In this document: positions 1 through 9,391 of the stretch, piece after piece
Layout of the letters: each line of letters opens with the position of its first letter
Position numbering within the stretch: position 1 is the stretch's first letter
Source: Rhipicephalus microplus
Lineage: Eukaryota > Arthropoda > Arachnida > Ixodida > Ixodidae
DNA length: 64,000 nt
Assembly (NCBI RefSeq): GCF_043290135.1
Contig: NC_134701.1
Coordinates: 201,877,101 to 201,941,100, forward strand
Direction of reading: 5' to 3'
The notes under the pieces: model-generated
Told to the model about the DNA's origin: nothing
Database searches by the model: none
What the model saw: only the letters and a program-made list of their open reading frames with translations
Translations under genes and position numbers: made by a program

Positions 1-371
1 TGCTTGCTTTCTGACTTTTTATTGGAACGAATACAAAGCTCTATGCTGTCTGTATAATTGCAAATAAAGATACCCCATTTGCCTTGGATTGTTAAAGCAC
101 TATTTAGCTTCGCCTCTAAGAGCAGAAGGGAAGAGAGTTATAAAGCACCATGCGTATCACCTTCTCATTTCCTAGCCTCGTTTCGGTTTTCGTTGGATGC
201 CTCAGCCATGCCGCAAGGAAGTGAATGTCTGTACTTGTAACACCAGCCATTTTAAGCTGTCCAAGAATGCTGCTTTACGTACAGTTTTGAAGTGCCTACT
301 ACATCAAAAATTTTTTTTTGCAAAATGTCGAAGGCCTACAACGCGCCCGTAAGGCAGCACGACAACTCAAT
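1..371. other. no gene seen
   Basis: AT-rich sequence with only short random reading frames. I see no recognisable gene, repeat end or RNA. Confidence 0.5.
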
Positions 372-565
372 AATAATAATGCCTGGAGTTTTACGTTTCA
401 AAACCACGATATAATTATGGGTGACTTCGTAGTAGAAGGCTTCGCAAATTTTTACCATACGGTATTTTTTTAACGTTCACTGACCTCAAACAGCACACGG
501 GCCTGAACCATTTCGCCTCCATCAAAATGCGACCGCTGGGGCCGATATCAAACCCACGACCGGAA
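372..565 (-). repeat. degraded tRNA-derived SINE copy, reverse orientation
   Basis: The reverse complement resembles the body of the SINE at 44,544 and 60,535. It has the block that reads on the plus strand as gttttacgtttcaaaaccac, then the 'acgggcctgaaccatttcgcctccatcaaaatg' equivalent in the same order (split here, 460-535), then a decayed B-box region near 545-560. There are many substitutions and no clear target duplication. It is an old copy. Confidence 0.6.
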
Positions 566-2689
566 GAGGTTGTTAAAAGAAAACAGAAAGGAGAGGATGA
601 TGTGATCGTCGAATACATGGAGACGACAGGTGCACTCGACGCAAACTGCAGGGCAGATTACGAAGTTGCGTTTCTGCCACTGGCGACAGCATCATTGAAG
701 GATCGCCCCTTGACGTCTGCGGCACTTCCACGCGTTTCGATGTTGTTGACAGTGGTCCTGGCTTGTTTGAGCGCATAGCGGCACATCACGTGGCCATCCG
801 AAGAGGCGAGAATTATAGCAGCATTGCGCTGAACGCAACGAAGGCAGCAATCGATCGCGTGAGCAGGTGTTTGCAGCATGACAAAAACGGCCGCAACGGG
901 CGTACTGCAAGAGCGGGGTAGGCGCGGTCGAACCGGCCTGCGCAGCTTGAAGAACTTGCGCTGGTACGGCGGTCAGCTGGAAGGTCACGGTGATGCACTT
1001 CCCATGGTGCACACACGACACAACCTAGACGGCCGAGGCGATGTTTGCCATAATATCATCGGCGTCCAACTTCACATCAACTCTGTAGATGACGCTAACA
1101 CAGCTGTTATTGACGAGCAGCTTAAGGACATCTTCAGCGGCTGCCATCAGTGGCGTTTTTTGTTAGGGAGCTTTCATGCATTCGTGCCTCCTTCACACAC
1201 ATGAAAGCTGCATATTTTTGTGTTTTCGTGCAGTGCAGCACGTTCGTCTGGGCACCACATGTGTGGTGCCACATCTTCGGCTGGGCCGGCCAAGACACGA
1301 GTGCAAGCCATCGCGGCACCGCGGATCTTGACGGTTGAGCGTGGTGTGATTCCAGCAGCCCGCACGCTCTGGCAGATGGCGCAGTGATGTTCCGTCATTT
1401 CAGGCAAAATTTACAGCTGGTGCTGACGCAGAACGTGGCGAGACGGGAGGCAAAACGTGCGTGAGCTTACATCGTCCAAACATACTCGCACAAGGGTACT
1501 TTTGATAACAGGATTTCACTGGACATCGAAGGTGATGCGAAAATTACCGCACCTCTCGTCGAGTTTGTACAAAACTAACGTATCACAACAACCGGGAGAA
1601 CAGATTCGCACCCTCTGGACACGCAGCGTCTTGCAAGTGTATCTAATTGTATAGATTTCCGTCGTGTGGTCTTTTTTCCCGCTACAAACAGGACGCAAGG
1701 AATTGTCTGCTGAATGGCGTGTTTCGTGGACGGCGCTGTTGTCGTGGACTCGAGCCTTGTGATTGACACTTTTGCCTGGCCTGTAGCGGGGCGTGAAAGT
1801 CAGGCAGTTTTTGACGAAACTTCTCTTCCTCCCTGTATATTTCAGTCCACCTCAGCCGAAGATGCCATTAGACTTGACGTGGGAATAGCACATTTTCTAA
1901 ACTCCGAGAAGTTGCGAAGGTTCTGTTGTTCGTGTCACGTCCACGACGACAAGGTTGCGATGAATGTTTACGCGTACGGGTGGGGTGGTGGCGAATCCGG
2001 AGAAAAACACCGCAATGGCATCTAGAGGCTGGGCGAGTTAGTTTGCGTTTTTCCCCACCGGTCTGTAAATCATTGTGCAGCCACGTTTCCACAAGCTTGT
2101 GGGGGAGGCAGGGGCAATGTACTCGGGCACATAAGTAATCTTAACATTGGTGGCCGGGTCGGAAAAGAATGTCGAAAAGGGAGATGAAAAGCACAGTGTG
2201 TAATGTGGCGGTTGACGAGGGTGGCATGTGGTGCTTCCAAGAGGAGCTAGAGACGGACGAGGTGTCGGTCTCTGTGGATTCTGCTCTAGAATAGATGCCC
2301 TAACTGTAGCTCTCCTTTGGCGCGCTTGCGGGTGCTGGTTGCGAGTGATTCGACAAGTCAGAATGACATAAGATGGGGCGTGCAGTGGTGACAGTAGTCA
2401 CTGATTCCGCTGGCTTCGAAGGGGCTCGCATGTGAGGTTCCAGCTCTAAGGATTCAGTTCAGTGTACTTCTTCCTCTCTCTCGTGGAACCAGCTGCTTGA
2501 AGTTTCTGCCTGTGTTCAGCTCCCCGCTGATTTCGGTCTCCATCCACCAACTTCCGAAGCTGCCACCAAGTGCGTTCGGTGGCCACAGTATTTGGGTCCT
2601 GGTCCTTTAAGAAATTCTCGAGATTACATCGAGTCTGCATGGTTGATCCTTAAAAGTCTGAGAAAAAAAACCGGCGGAAGCACAAAAAA
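566..2689. other. unassigned moderately GC-rich stretch, no supported gene
   Basis: Several reading frames of 60-110 codons overlap on both strands between about 570 and 2,140. None has a motif I recognise and none continues past a neighbouring frame in a way that suggests exons. A short palindrome (9-bp arms ggcaccaca/tgtggtgcc, 2-bp centre) lies at about 1,251-1,270. The stretch may be a decayed mobile element or pseudogene, but I cannot name one. Confidence 0.35.
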
Positions 2690-3380
2690 AAATTGGCCCC
2701 GTATCAGCATGTCAATCTGCAAATGTCGTCGAAAGACGATAATCTTGCGTGTGGAAAGAGTGAACAAAACATTTATTTGATGTTCTGGCAAGAAAATCGG
2801 TGAATGGTACTCTGGGGGCGCTGCGTTAGAGTGCCTCGAGCGTGCAGCGGAGGTGAACGAGTGCATTAAGTCACGTCACACGTGAGACATGAGTGCCATC
2901 TGGCCGTTTTATTGGAAAACGAAGCGCGTGGCTCTGAGTCGGGTGTGCGCACCCGTCTCAGAGGTGACAAGGTGTAGAACGCAAGGCGACGGGTAGGTGC
3001 CACCCCCGTCTCGTCTTAGCAAAGAGTTGGAAACACTCACCTTTTCTTGCAAGCGTTGCATGGTCAGCGCAGCGGGATAAGCGCTACGTTCCTTAAAATT
3101 ACCTATGTATGATGTTTCCTGTAAAAGACGCACATGTAGAATATATAGGCGTTGTTAGGGTGCCCCAGACGTGCGCAATAATTGCTTTTTAATTGACAAT
3201 TGCACAAATATGAACGCCAAATCTTGAGAAACATTGGTGGGCACTGCGGATGGGATCGGTCGTTTCAAGTACCCGGTGCCGTGAAGAGTGGACAAACAGG
3301 CAAATGTATTGACCGACAGACAGGCAGACAGACTAAAATTTTTGTGTCGAAGGTCCCCATGAAAGACTTTCGTCTCGAAA
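2690..3380 (+). repeat. dispersed repeat family A, copy 1
   Basis: This ~700-bp unit recurs at 42,362-43,292 and 52,422-53,170. Shared landmarks in order are: a start near ttggccccgtatc; aaatgtcgtcgaaagac; a block on gcgctgcgttagagtg; a block on gcaataattgctttttaatt; a short GACA-rich tract; and an end near tcgaaggtcccc. In this copy the GACA tract is short (3,311-3,334). No open reading frame is conserved among the copies, so it is probably a non-coding mobile element of unknown class. Confidence 0.75.
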
Positions 3381-3426
3381 AGGTGTGCTCTCACTTAGGA
3401 AGCTCCAGCTGAAACCAACGACCTAC

Positions 3427-3431
3427 GGTGG
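3427..3431. repeat. left target-site duplication GGTGG of outer element
   Basis: Five bases immediately before the left LTR, identical to 14,203-14,207 just after the right LTR. Confidence 0.85.
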
Positions 3432-4556
3432 TGTCACCGAACGAGCGCTCAAAAAGAGCGCGCCGCCAACTCCTCGCGACGAAACACCGGAGTGACGCTG
3501 CGAAATCAATGATAAAATAAAAGAAAACAAACATGCAGACTCCCCTGGCGCGAATCTTTCCCTCGGAAGCGCAGATTCGCCGACGAACCTCCTCACCCCA
3601 CAACGGCGGCCGAGCAAGCACTCGAACTTTCTAGATAAAAAGGGGCGTGGTGAGGCCGGGTTGAGTCATCCATCGCGGACGGCCTTCGAGCCGTCTCGTC
3701 CTCTTCCCAGCCTTCGCTGCGTATCTCGCCGACGAAATGACGAGAACTTTCTGGAATCTCGCGCGGAGGGTATTTAATCGCGCAGCCGAGGTGAGAGATC
3801 AGGAAAAGATGGTAGTTAGCGCCAGAGCGCGTAGTGATTCCGCCGTGTAGTCGGCGAAGGTTTTGTCCGTGGAGACAAAGCAGGAGAAGAAGATGATTTC
3901 CACCTGAGGGGTGACGACTCGATCTACAGGCAAGAGTGTGTGTTTACCGCTATCGAGCGAAGACGCGTGGCAACAGCTGCGTGTGTGAAGCCGACGTGTT
4001 TCCGGCGAAGAAGTTTGAAGCTTGGAGAGTGGCCTATTGAAGACGTGAGGTTTCCTGGAAGAGAAACTTCGGGGGCCGCGGAACGACAACAACGCTGGAC
4101 TTTGAGTGAGTGAGTCTTGGAAGAGTATCATCTAGACTTTTGTTCCAAGAACTTTGGACAGAATAGTTTTTCTATCTCTTTAGTCTTTAAGTGACTTGGT
4201 TGTTCAATGCATGCGACCGCATTGTAGTGCGTATTGTTGTCTGCGTCCGTTGTTTCGAGTGTGGCTGATTGTACTGTGTAGTACGTTGTTTGGTGTGTGA
4301 CATATTGTATGCAACTATTGTGGAGTGTGCATTCTTGTGTATTGTTTTCGATCTGCCATTATTGAGAATATAATTTTGTTTGTTTATCAACTCTCGGCTC
4401 TGACTTGTTCTGTGGGCCACAGCCGGCGTCCGCTGGCGCGCCAAAAAGTACCACTTCTAAATTGTCCACGCTTTCGTGGTGTGGTTCGGGGCGCCGATAC
4501 TTCGGCCCTTGGAATTAGCCCGGCGATGGCCTCCCTAATTAACGGGACCTGTGACA
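3432..4556 (+). repeat. 5' LTR of outer element
   Basis: This 1,125-bp LTR runs TG...CA and aligns over its whole length with 13,083-14,202. Shared landmarks are gagcgctcaaaaagagcgcg, the ggtgagagatcag block, aacttcgggggccgcggaac and the end ctaattaacgggacctgtgaca. A TATTTAA box at 3,771-3,777 is a possible promoter element; the right LTR has CATTTAA there. The pair shows many substitutions and small indels. Confidence 0.9.
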
Positions 4557-4563
4557 ATTATTC

Positions 4564-4581
4564 TGGCGTCCGCGACAGGAC
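4564..4581 (+). promoter_or_regulatory. probable primer-binding site of outer element
   Basis: The 18 bases tggcgtccgcgacaggac start 7 nt after the left LTR. The leading TGG is as expected for pairing with a tRNA CCA 3' end. I did not identify the tRNA. Confidence 0.6.
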
Positions 4582-4746
4582 CTTTTGGTGCACAGTGTGT
4601 CCAAAGTAGGGAGAAAGAGCCTCGAGTTGTTGATACTGCTATTGGAACGATTTTGTGTGTTGCTTAGTGTTCTCGTTAACGAGTGCAGGAGAGTGTTCCG
4701 ATATACTGAGTTAGGCAGATATTTTTTGCACGCGGCCAGGTTTTAA

Positions 4747-5298
4747 TTGCGAGACACGATAGATCTCGAAAAGTTAGTCGCTCTTGGTGAGAAGATGGGT
4801 CTTTCTGGCGCCGAACTACGGAAGTGGGTCACCCAGAAGGAAAAAGAAGAAAAAAAGAGGACCAAAGAAGAGAAGGCAGCTGAGCTGGAAAGAGAAAGGT
4901 TGGCGGTCGAAAGAGCCAAAGCGGAAAAAGAAGCTGAGTTGGAGAGAGAGAGGTTGGCAGCTGAAAAAGCCAAGGAAGAAAAAGCAGCTGAGTTGGAGAG
5001 GGAAAGGCTGGCCACTGAAAGGGCGAAGGAAGAAAGAGAGCAAAAATTGAAGTTGGAGTTGGAGGGAGAGAAGTTGGCAGCCGAAAGGGCGAGAGAAGAA
5101 AGAGAGGCAAAGGAGCGACAGCTGATAGAAGAAAGAAAGCAGCAGTTGAAGTTGGAGCTGGAGAGAGAAAAGTTGGCAGCTGAAAGGGCGAGAGAAGAAA
5201 GAGAAGCAAAGGAGCGACAGCTGAAAGAAGAAAGAGAGGCAAAGGAGCGACCGCTGAAAGAAGAAAGAGAAGCGGAGATGGCTGAAAGGGAACGGTAG
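4747..5298 (+). pseudogene. N-terminal coiled-coil part of outer-element gag, broken
   Basis: The frame begins LRDTIDLEKLVALGEKMGLS at a TTG; the first in-frame ATG is at 4,795. It then becomes an almost pure Glu/Lys/Arg/Ala/Leu heptad-like tract of about 150 residues, a long charged coiled coil built from imperfect tandem repeats of the ELERERLAAERAKEE type. It stops at a TAG (5,296). Downstream codons in the same frame still read as the same protein for about 35 codons, so the stop looks like a point mutation. A one-base shift near 5,380-5,390 then moves the reading into the frame of 5,403-6,752. Both breaks would abolish a full gag product. The large minus-strand frame over the same bases is a shadow of this repeat. 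Confidence 0.7.
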
Positions 5299-5402
5299 CG
5301 GCAGCACGAGATGGAACTCGAGCGGCTCCATTTGCAACAGCGAAGTGAAATTCCGTCGAAGCTAGAGTTGAAAGCAGCGAACGGGAAGATAATGGCTTCC
5401 GC

Positions 5403-6752
5403 TTGAACCCAAGCAAGCTGCTCGTAGCGTTTGATGAAAGGAAGGACGACCTTGACGCGTACCTTCACCGATTTGAGACGATTGCGAGGAGCCAGAATTG
5501 GCCGGAACATCAATGGGCAACTGCTTTGAGTACTTGCTTGAGTGGTGAAGTGTTCAGTGTGTACGGTAGGCTGACGCCGACCGAGGCAGCCAACTATGCA
5601 AAGGTGAAAGCTGCTTTGCTGAAGCGATTTAGATTTACTGTGGATGGATTCCGGAACAGATTTCGGACAGGAAAGGCGGCTGATGGTGAGACGGCTACGC
5701 AGTACGCCGCCCGACTTAGCCATTATTTCGACAGATGGATTGAACTTTCAGGGACAGCGCAAGAGTACGATGAGCTTAGAGAGCTCCTAATTAGAGAACA
5801 ATTTCTTACTAGTTGCCACCCAAGCCTGTCGCTGTACTTGAAAGAGAGGAAGGCTGAGTCACTTGAAGGCATGCTTGAATTGGCTGATCAATTCTTGGAA
5901 GTGCAAGGTGGCACTAATTTGGCCAAGGTCAAGAAGGAGTGTCCCGAAGATTCGAAAAAATTGGCACCCGAACAAAAGAAGCGTACACCGGAGAGTGTTC
6001 CGCGATGTTTTTTGTGTAACCGAGTGGGTCATCGCGCGAGCAACTGTCGTACTAACTTTACGAGCCCTACGGTAGTAAAATGTTTTAAGTGTGGTCAGAC
6101 TGGGCACAAAGCAGACGCATGTCGAAACGGAGCGAGTCAAACTCAACAGGTATCCTGTGTGCTAGCAGCACCGAAAACCGATGATAATGCCGTCACCGAC
6201 GGATTCGTAGAGTTGAAAAATGGGGAGAAAATTCCTATTGTGGGTGCTGTAATGTCAAAACAGTCAACCGGTGTTACGAAGGGAATGCCAACGCTGCCTG
6301 GAAAGGTTGCGGGAAAGAAGATTACGGTTCTAAGAGACACCGGTAGCTCCACGGTTATTGTACGGAGAAATTTGGTACGAGAAAGTGGGTTAACAGGCAA
6401 AACGAAACCAGTTTGCCTAATTGACAGTACAGTCCGGATGCTTCCCGAAGCAGAAATTGATGTCGAAACCCTGTACTTCAGCGGGAAGGTTACCGTTCTA
6501 TGCTTGACGAACCCCCTGTACGACCTCGTTATCGGAAACATCGACGGGGCGCGAGGGCCGAATTGGCCAGAATGTTTGAGAGAAGACCCTAAGATAGAAC
6601 CCTCACCAACCCAGCGGCCGCGAGATACAGCGGAGAAAAATCCCGTGAAGGATTTCACTCGAGCCCAAGGAGAAGCCTGGACGAAAGAGACCGTGAATGA
6701 GAACATCATCGTATTGAATGAGTTCACGTGCTGGGCAGCTGGACTTACGTAG
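5403..6752 (+). CDS. gag-pro: gag-protease part of outer retrotransposon
   Basis: This 449-codon frame has no own ATG. In-frame codons upstream from about 5,385 (EDNGFRLNPSK) join it smoothly, so it is the continuation of the broken gag at 4,747. Residues ~1-180 form a helical capsid-like region. A segment with EQFLTSCHPSLSLYLKER resembles the SCAN/gag capsid C-terminal fold (family knowledge; weak similarity by eye). Two CCHC zinc knuckles follow at residues 202-215 (CFLCNRVGHRASNC) and 227-240 (CFKCGQTGHKADAC), the usual nucleic-acid-binding part of nucleocapsid. A retropepsin-like motif RDTGSSTVIV has its catalytic-type Asp at residue 312, followed by a flap-to-core region ending near LVIGNIDG. 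The frame ends at TAG 6,750-6,752. No reverse transcriptase follows. SCAN-like gag is known from Gmr1-type Ty3/gypsy elements; that assignment is inference. Confidence 0.75.
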   Translation: MNPSKLLVAFDERKDDLDAYLHRFETIARSQNWPEHQWATALSTCLSGEVFSVYGRLTPTEAANYAKVKAALLKRFRFTVDGFRNRFRTGKAADGETATQYAARLSHYFDRWIELSGTAQEYDELRELLIREQFLTSCHPSLSLYLKERKAESLEGMLELADQFLEVQGGTNLAKVKKECPEDSKKLAPEQKKRTPESVPRCFLCNRVGHRASNCRTNFTSPTVVKCFKCGQTGHKADACRNGASQTQQVSCVLAAPKTDDNAVTDGFVELKNGEKIPIVGAVMSKQSTGVTKGMPTLPGKVAGKKITVLRDTGSSTVIVRRNLVRESGLTGKTKPVCLIDSTVRMLPEAEIDVETLYFSGKVTVLCLTNPLYDLVIGNIDGARGPNWPECLREDPKIEPSPTQRPRDTAEKNPVKDFTRAQGEAWTKETVNENIIVLNEFTCWAAGLT

Positions 6753-6782
6753 GCACGACCGCAATCGACCGATAGTGCAAAG

Positions 6783-6976
6783 GTGACGGAGTCGGCCAGC
6801 CAGGCCCAATGCCGTGACGTGAACAAGCTGGTAAATAAACAGACAGGACCCGTTGAACGTTATGACCCGTTAACAGTGTCGGAAGTGACAACGATGGCTG
6901 AGATGCCGTCTCATATAAGTCGTTGGAAAGGGCTCGCCGAAAAAGAACGAGGAAAAAAAGTGCCGCCATATTCACG
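6783..6976 (+). pseudogene. short coding remnant downstream of outer gag-pro
   Basis: A 67-codon frame (6,783-6,986) shifted relative to gag-pro reads as a charged, plausible protein segment (PLTVSEVTTMAEMPSHISRW, then KGLAEKERGKK). It runs straight into the start of the TIR-type repeat at about 6,977, which truncates it. It probably belonged to the lost pol region. No motif is diagnostic. Confidence 0.4.
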
Positions 6977-7391
6977 AAGTGAATGATGATGAGTGGGCGA
7001 AGCTCTGAAGATAAACCTCGTAAACCATGAATCCTCCGTACGTTTTGCCCAGTTGATTGTATTACAACGCTCCCCCTAGCGTACGTCGCCGCACTAAATC
7101 AAACGATTGCCTTCCACAAATGACACGCACCATATTTGACATCCTTCCCATTTTATAACTTCTCGCATCTTTTGTCATCAGCTTCAAGTACTGCCGTCTA
7201 GTTTTTAACACCTTGCATCTTTTCATCATCAGCTACAAGTACCGCCGTCTAGTGAACACTGCAAGGACTAAACGAGAGGTGGCTACATACAAGGTATGGC
7301 CCCGCCATCTAGTGAGCACTGCAAAAACTGAACGAGAGGTGGCTACATACAGGGGACGCACAGCCCACGCGTTAAGGAGCTTCGCCCCTAA
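6977..7391 (+). mobile_element. short TIR-type repeat (MITE-like), family E copy 1
   Basis: It starts gtgaatgatgatgagtgggc and carries GGGCGAAGCTC at 6,995-7,005. It ends with the inverse GAGCTTCGCCC at 7,377-7,387. The interior holds an imperfect tandem repeat of 'gccgtctagtgaacactgca', then 'actaaacgagaggtggctac' (about 7,190-7,350), present about 2-3 times. A second copy, inverted, lies at 54,587-55,078. No open frame. Target duplication not clear. Confidence 0.55.
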
Positions 7392-7829
7392 AACAAGAAG
7401 AGGTCGAGCGAGCACCGCAAGAGAGGGTGCAAGCGCCGCTCAAGGTACACAGGATAGGTGCTGAGGTGGATTCGGAAGGTGATTGACAGTGCTTTATGTT
7501 ACGTTAATGTGGTTGTTATCCTGTGTCACAACTGTATGTCGAGTGAGTCAAAATGTTTGTTGCAGTGATATGATGTATAGTATTGTACAATTGGTGCAAT
7601 GAGAGAACTTTGTACATTTGTATTGTTTGGAATATGTGATGGAGTGTTGCATTCATGTACCCCTGGCTATATTTCATGTGTTGTGGAATTGAATTACAAT
7701 GTACAGTTGTATTGAGTGATCTATTCTGAATGTGAAGTGTCATGAGCGACGGATTGTGTTACAGTCTGTGAGAGTGTGTGGTGACTGTTCACGCTCGTTT
7801 GTGTGGTTTTGAATATTATGAGATAATAT
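7392..7829 (+). other. 3' non-coding region of outer element, left of nested insertion
   Basis: T/G-rich sequence without an open frame. It ends tattatgagataatat, which continues after the nested element at 13,062 as attcttaaag and the purine tract. I see nothing else in it. Confidence 0.6.
7826..7829. repeat. left target duplication of nested element (ATAT)
   Basis: It matches 13,062-13,065 directly after the right LTR. A 5-bp reading (AATAT) is also possible if the LTR ends one base earlier. Confidence 0.75.
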
Positions 7830-7972
7830 TGCCGCATTCAACCTGCAGAGGAGAGCTCGCACAGCCAGAGAGGAAGACGAAGCTCTTGCCCGGTCCTCTT
7901 TCCGAGCGCCTTTCATTTTTAATTAAAGTGAGCTCTTCTATATCGAACTCCTGCTGTGTCTGCGTCGTGACA
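7830..7972 (+). repeat. 5' LTR of nested gypsy element (143 bp)
   Basis: Starts tgccgcattcaacctgcaga and ends ctgcgtcgtgaca. It is identical base for base to 12,919-13,061 by my reading. It holds an ATTAAA at 7,922-7,927 that may act as the polyadenylation signal. It is very short for a gypsy LTR. Confidence 0.93.
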
Positions 7973-7973
7973 C

Positions 7974-7991
7974 TGGCGGAGGAGCTGGGTG
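7974..7991 (+). promoter_or_regulatory. probable primer-binding site of nested element
   Basis: The bases tggcggaggagctgggtg begin one nucleotide after the LTR, with the leading TGG expected for pairing to a tRNA CCA end. I did not assign the tRNA. Confidence 0.55.
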
Positions 7992-7992
7992 C

Positions 7993-9336
7993 ATGTCCAG
8001 GACACCTTCCAACAGCCCGGGATCTAGTCTACAAAGACTTCCGCTCGTCGAAACTCCCGTTCACCACGCCAGCCGCCGCCTGTTAGGCCTGAGCCCAGAG
8101 TTCGGTCCTTGGACGGAAAACATGACCGCGTTGGGAAGCAGTTGCCCCACCATGACGAGCCCAAGCACGACACAGGTGACTGTTTTCACCCCTAAAACTC
8201 CTGTGGACTTTCATGGCAACACATATGAGGACGCAGATGACTGGCTTGAGGAGTTCGAGCACACAGCCAACGTTAACAGGTGGAACGCCGCACAGAAGTT
8301 GGGGTACGTGTATTTCCCTCTTCAAGACGGGGCTCGCACGTGGTTCACGAATCGCGTGTGGTCAACGTGGGACGAGTTCCGGCGGAAGTTCCTGGACACC
8401 TTCGCAAACACCGAAAGGCGGGAGCAGGCACAACGACTCCTTGAATCACGGATACAAAAGCCCAACGAGTCTGTTGCAATGTTTGTTGAGGACATGGCTC
8501 GTCTCTTTCATCGAGCCGATCCCGATATGTCCGAGAACAGAAAGATCAACCACCTCATGCGTGGTGTTAAAGAGCAGCTGTTTGCTGGTCTCGTACGGAA
8601 CCCACCTTCAAGCGTCGACGAATTTTCGAAGGAGGCGACCGCCATAGAACGCGCACTACAGCTACGGTACCGCCAGTACGACCGTCCAAACAACAGCGGA
8701 CAAATCAGCGCAACCGCCGTGACCACCGTGACACCTGACGAGCGTTCTTTGCGTGACCTGATACGCGAAATTGTACAAGAAGAGGTGAAGAAGCTCGCTG
8801 CCACACCGAATGACTGCGCGATTGCGTCGGTCACAGAAGTTGTTCGCCAAGAAATAAGGCAAGCACTTTCACTTCCCGAGCCGAACACTGAAATAGTAAG
8901 GCCAACATATGCAGATATTCTCCGTCGACAGCCTAGATCTAACGTGCCGCCAACTCAACAGTACCACCAGCAACAGCCGCCGACAGTGCCTTGGTACTAC
9001 AAGGAAACGTCGGCGCCGATGCGACCCCCACTCCGCAAAACCGACATATGGCGTACCCCTGACTACAGGCCCCTGTGCTTCCATTGTGGGGAAGCAGGCC
9101 ACATTGTGCGGTATTGTCCTCATCGCGTTGCCGGGTATCAAGGATTTCCGTCCACTACCCCTCGGCGCTATTTCGACGGAAGACGCAACGTTGAAACGAG
9201 CGCGACGATCCCGCGAGACGTTTCTCCTGGGTTCCGGTCACGCTCGCCCTCCCCAGGTCATTTTCCCCGATCTAATAGGGGTAGCACCACGGACATGGCG
9301 AGAGGAAGGTCTCCCAGTCCACGCCGGGGAAACTAA
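7993..9336 (+). CDS. gag: Gag of nested gypsy element
   Basis: A 447-residue protein whose ATG lies 20 nt after the left LTR. Residues ~65-215 form the retrotransposon gag capsid region (DADDWLEEFEH, then YVYFPLQDGARTWF, WDEFRRKFLDTF, and further on MRGVKEQLFAGLVRNPPSS). A long linker follows, then one CCHC knuckle CFHCGEAGHIVRYC at residues 362-375, and an Arg/Ser/Pro-rich tail (RGRSPSPRRGN) of the kind that binds nucleic acid. It forms the virus-like particle in which reverse transcription occurs (family knowledge). The reading frame ends at TAA 9,334-9,336, immediately after the slippery heptamer GGGAAAC (9,327-9,333). The decayed minus-strand gag at 16.0-16.9 kb is from the same lineage. 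Confidence 0.93.
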   Translation: MSRTPSNSPGSSLQRLPLVETPVHHASRRLLGLSPEFGPWTENMTALGSSCPTMTSPSTTQVTVFTPKTPVDFHGNTYEDADDWLEEFEHTANVNRWNAAQKLGYVYFPLQDGARTWFTNRVWSTWDEFRRKFLDTFANTERREQAQRLLESRIQKPNESVAMFVEDMARLFHRADPDMSENRKINHLMRGVKEQLFAGLVRNPPSSVDEFSKEATAIERALQLRYRQYDRPNNSGQISATAVTTVTPDERSLRDLIREIVQEEVKKLAATPNDCAIASVTEVVRQEIRQALSLPEPNTEIVRPTYADILRRQPRSNVPPTQQYHQQQPPTVPWYYKETSAPMRPPLRKTDIWRTPDYRPLCFHCGEAGHIVRYCPHRVAGYQGFPSTTPRRYFDGRRNVETSATIPRDVSPGFRSRSPSPGHFPRSNRGSTTDMARGRSPSPRRGN

Positions 9337-9391
9337 AAGCAGCGACCTTAGGGGGGAAGGTTGCAAATTGCCGAAGATTTGAAAATCCCCC
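9327..9391 (+). promoter_or_regulatory. -1 ribosomal frameshift signal with predicted pseudoknot (gag-pol)
   Basis: The slippery heptamer G GGA AAC (9,327-9,333, in gag codon phase) is followed directly by the gag stop. After an 8-nt spacer comes an 8-bp stem, 9,342-9,349 with 9,357-9,364 (GCGACCTT/AAGGTTGC, one G-U). Its 7-nt loop is AGGGGGG. The six G residues (9,351-9,356) can pair with TCCCCC (9,386-9,391) to make an H-type pseudoknot. Pol is open in exactly the -1 frame from 9,333 and has no ATG near its start. All parts are read directly from the sequence; function is inferred. Confidence 0.85.

Noticed and set aside
692..1204. Overlapping 108-109-codon frames on both strands
   Set aside because: No family recognised and no supporting splice sites or start context; listed only as unassigned sequence.
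4743..5723. 326-codon minus-strand frame rich in Ser/Leu/Phe
   Set aside because: Complement shadow of the Glu/Lys-rich coiled-coil gag repeat on the plus strand.
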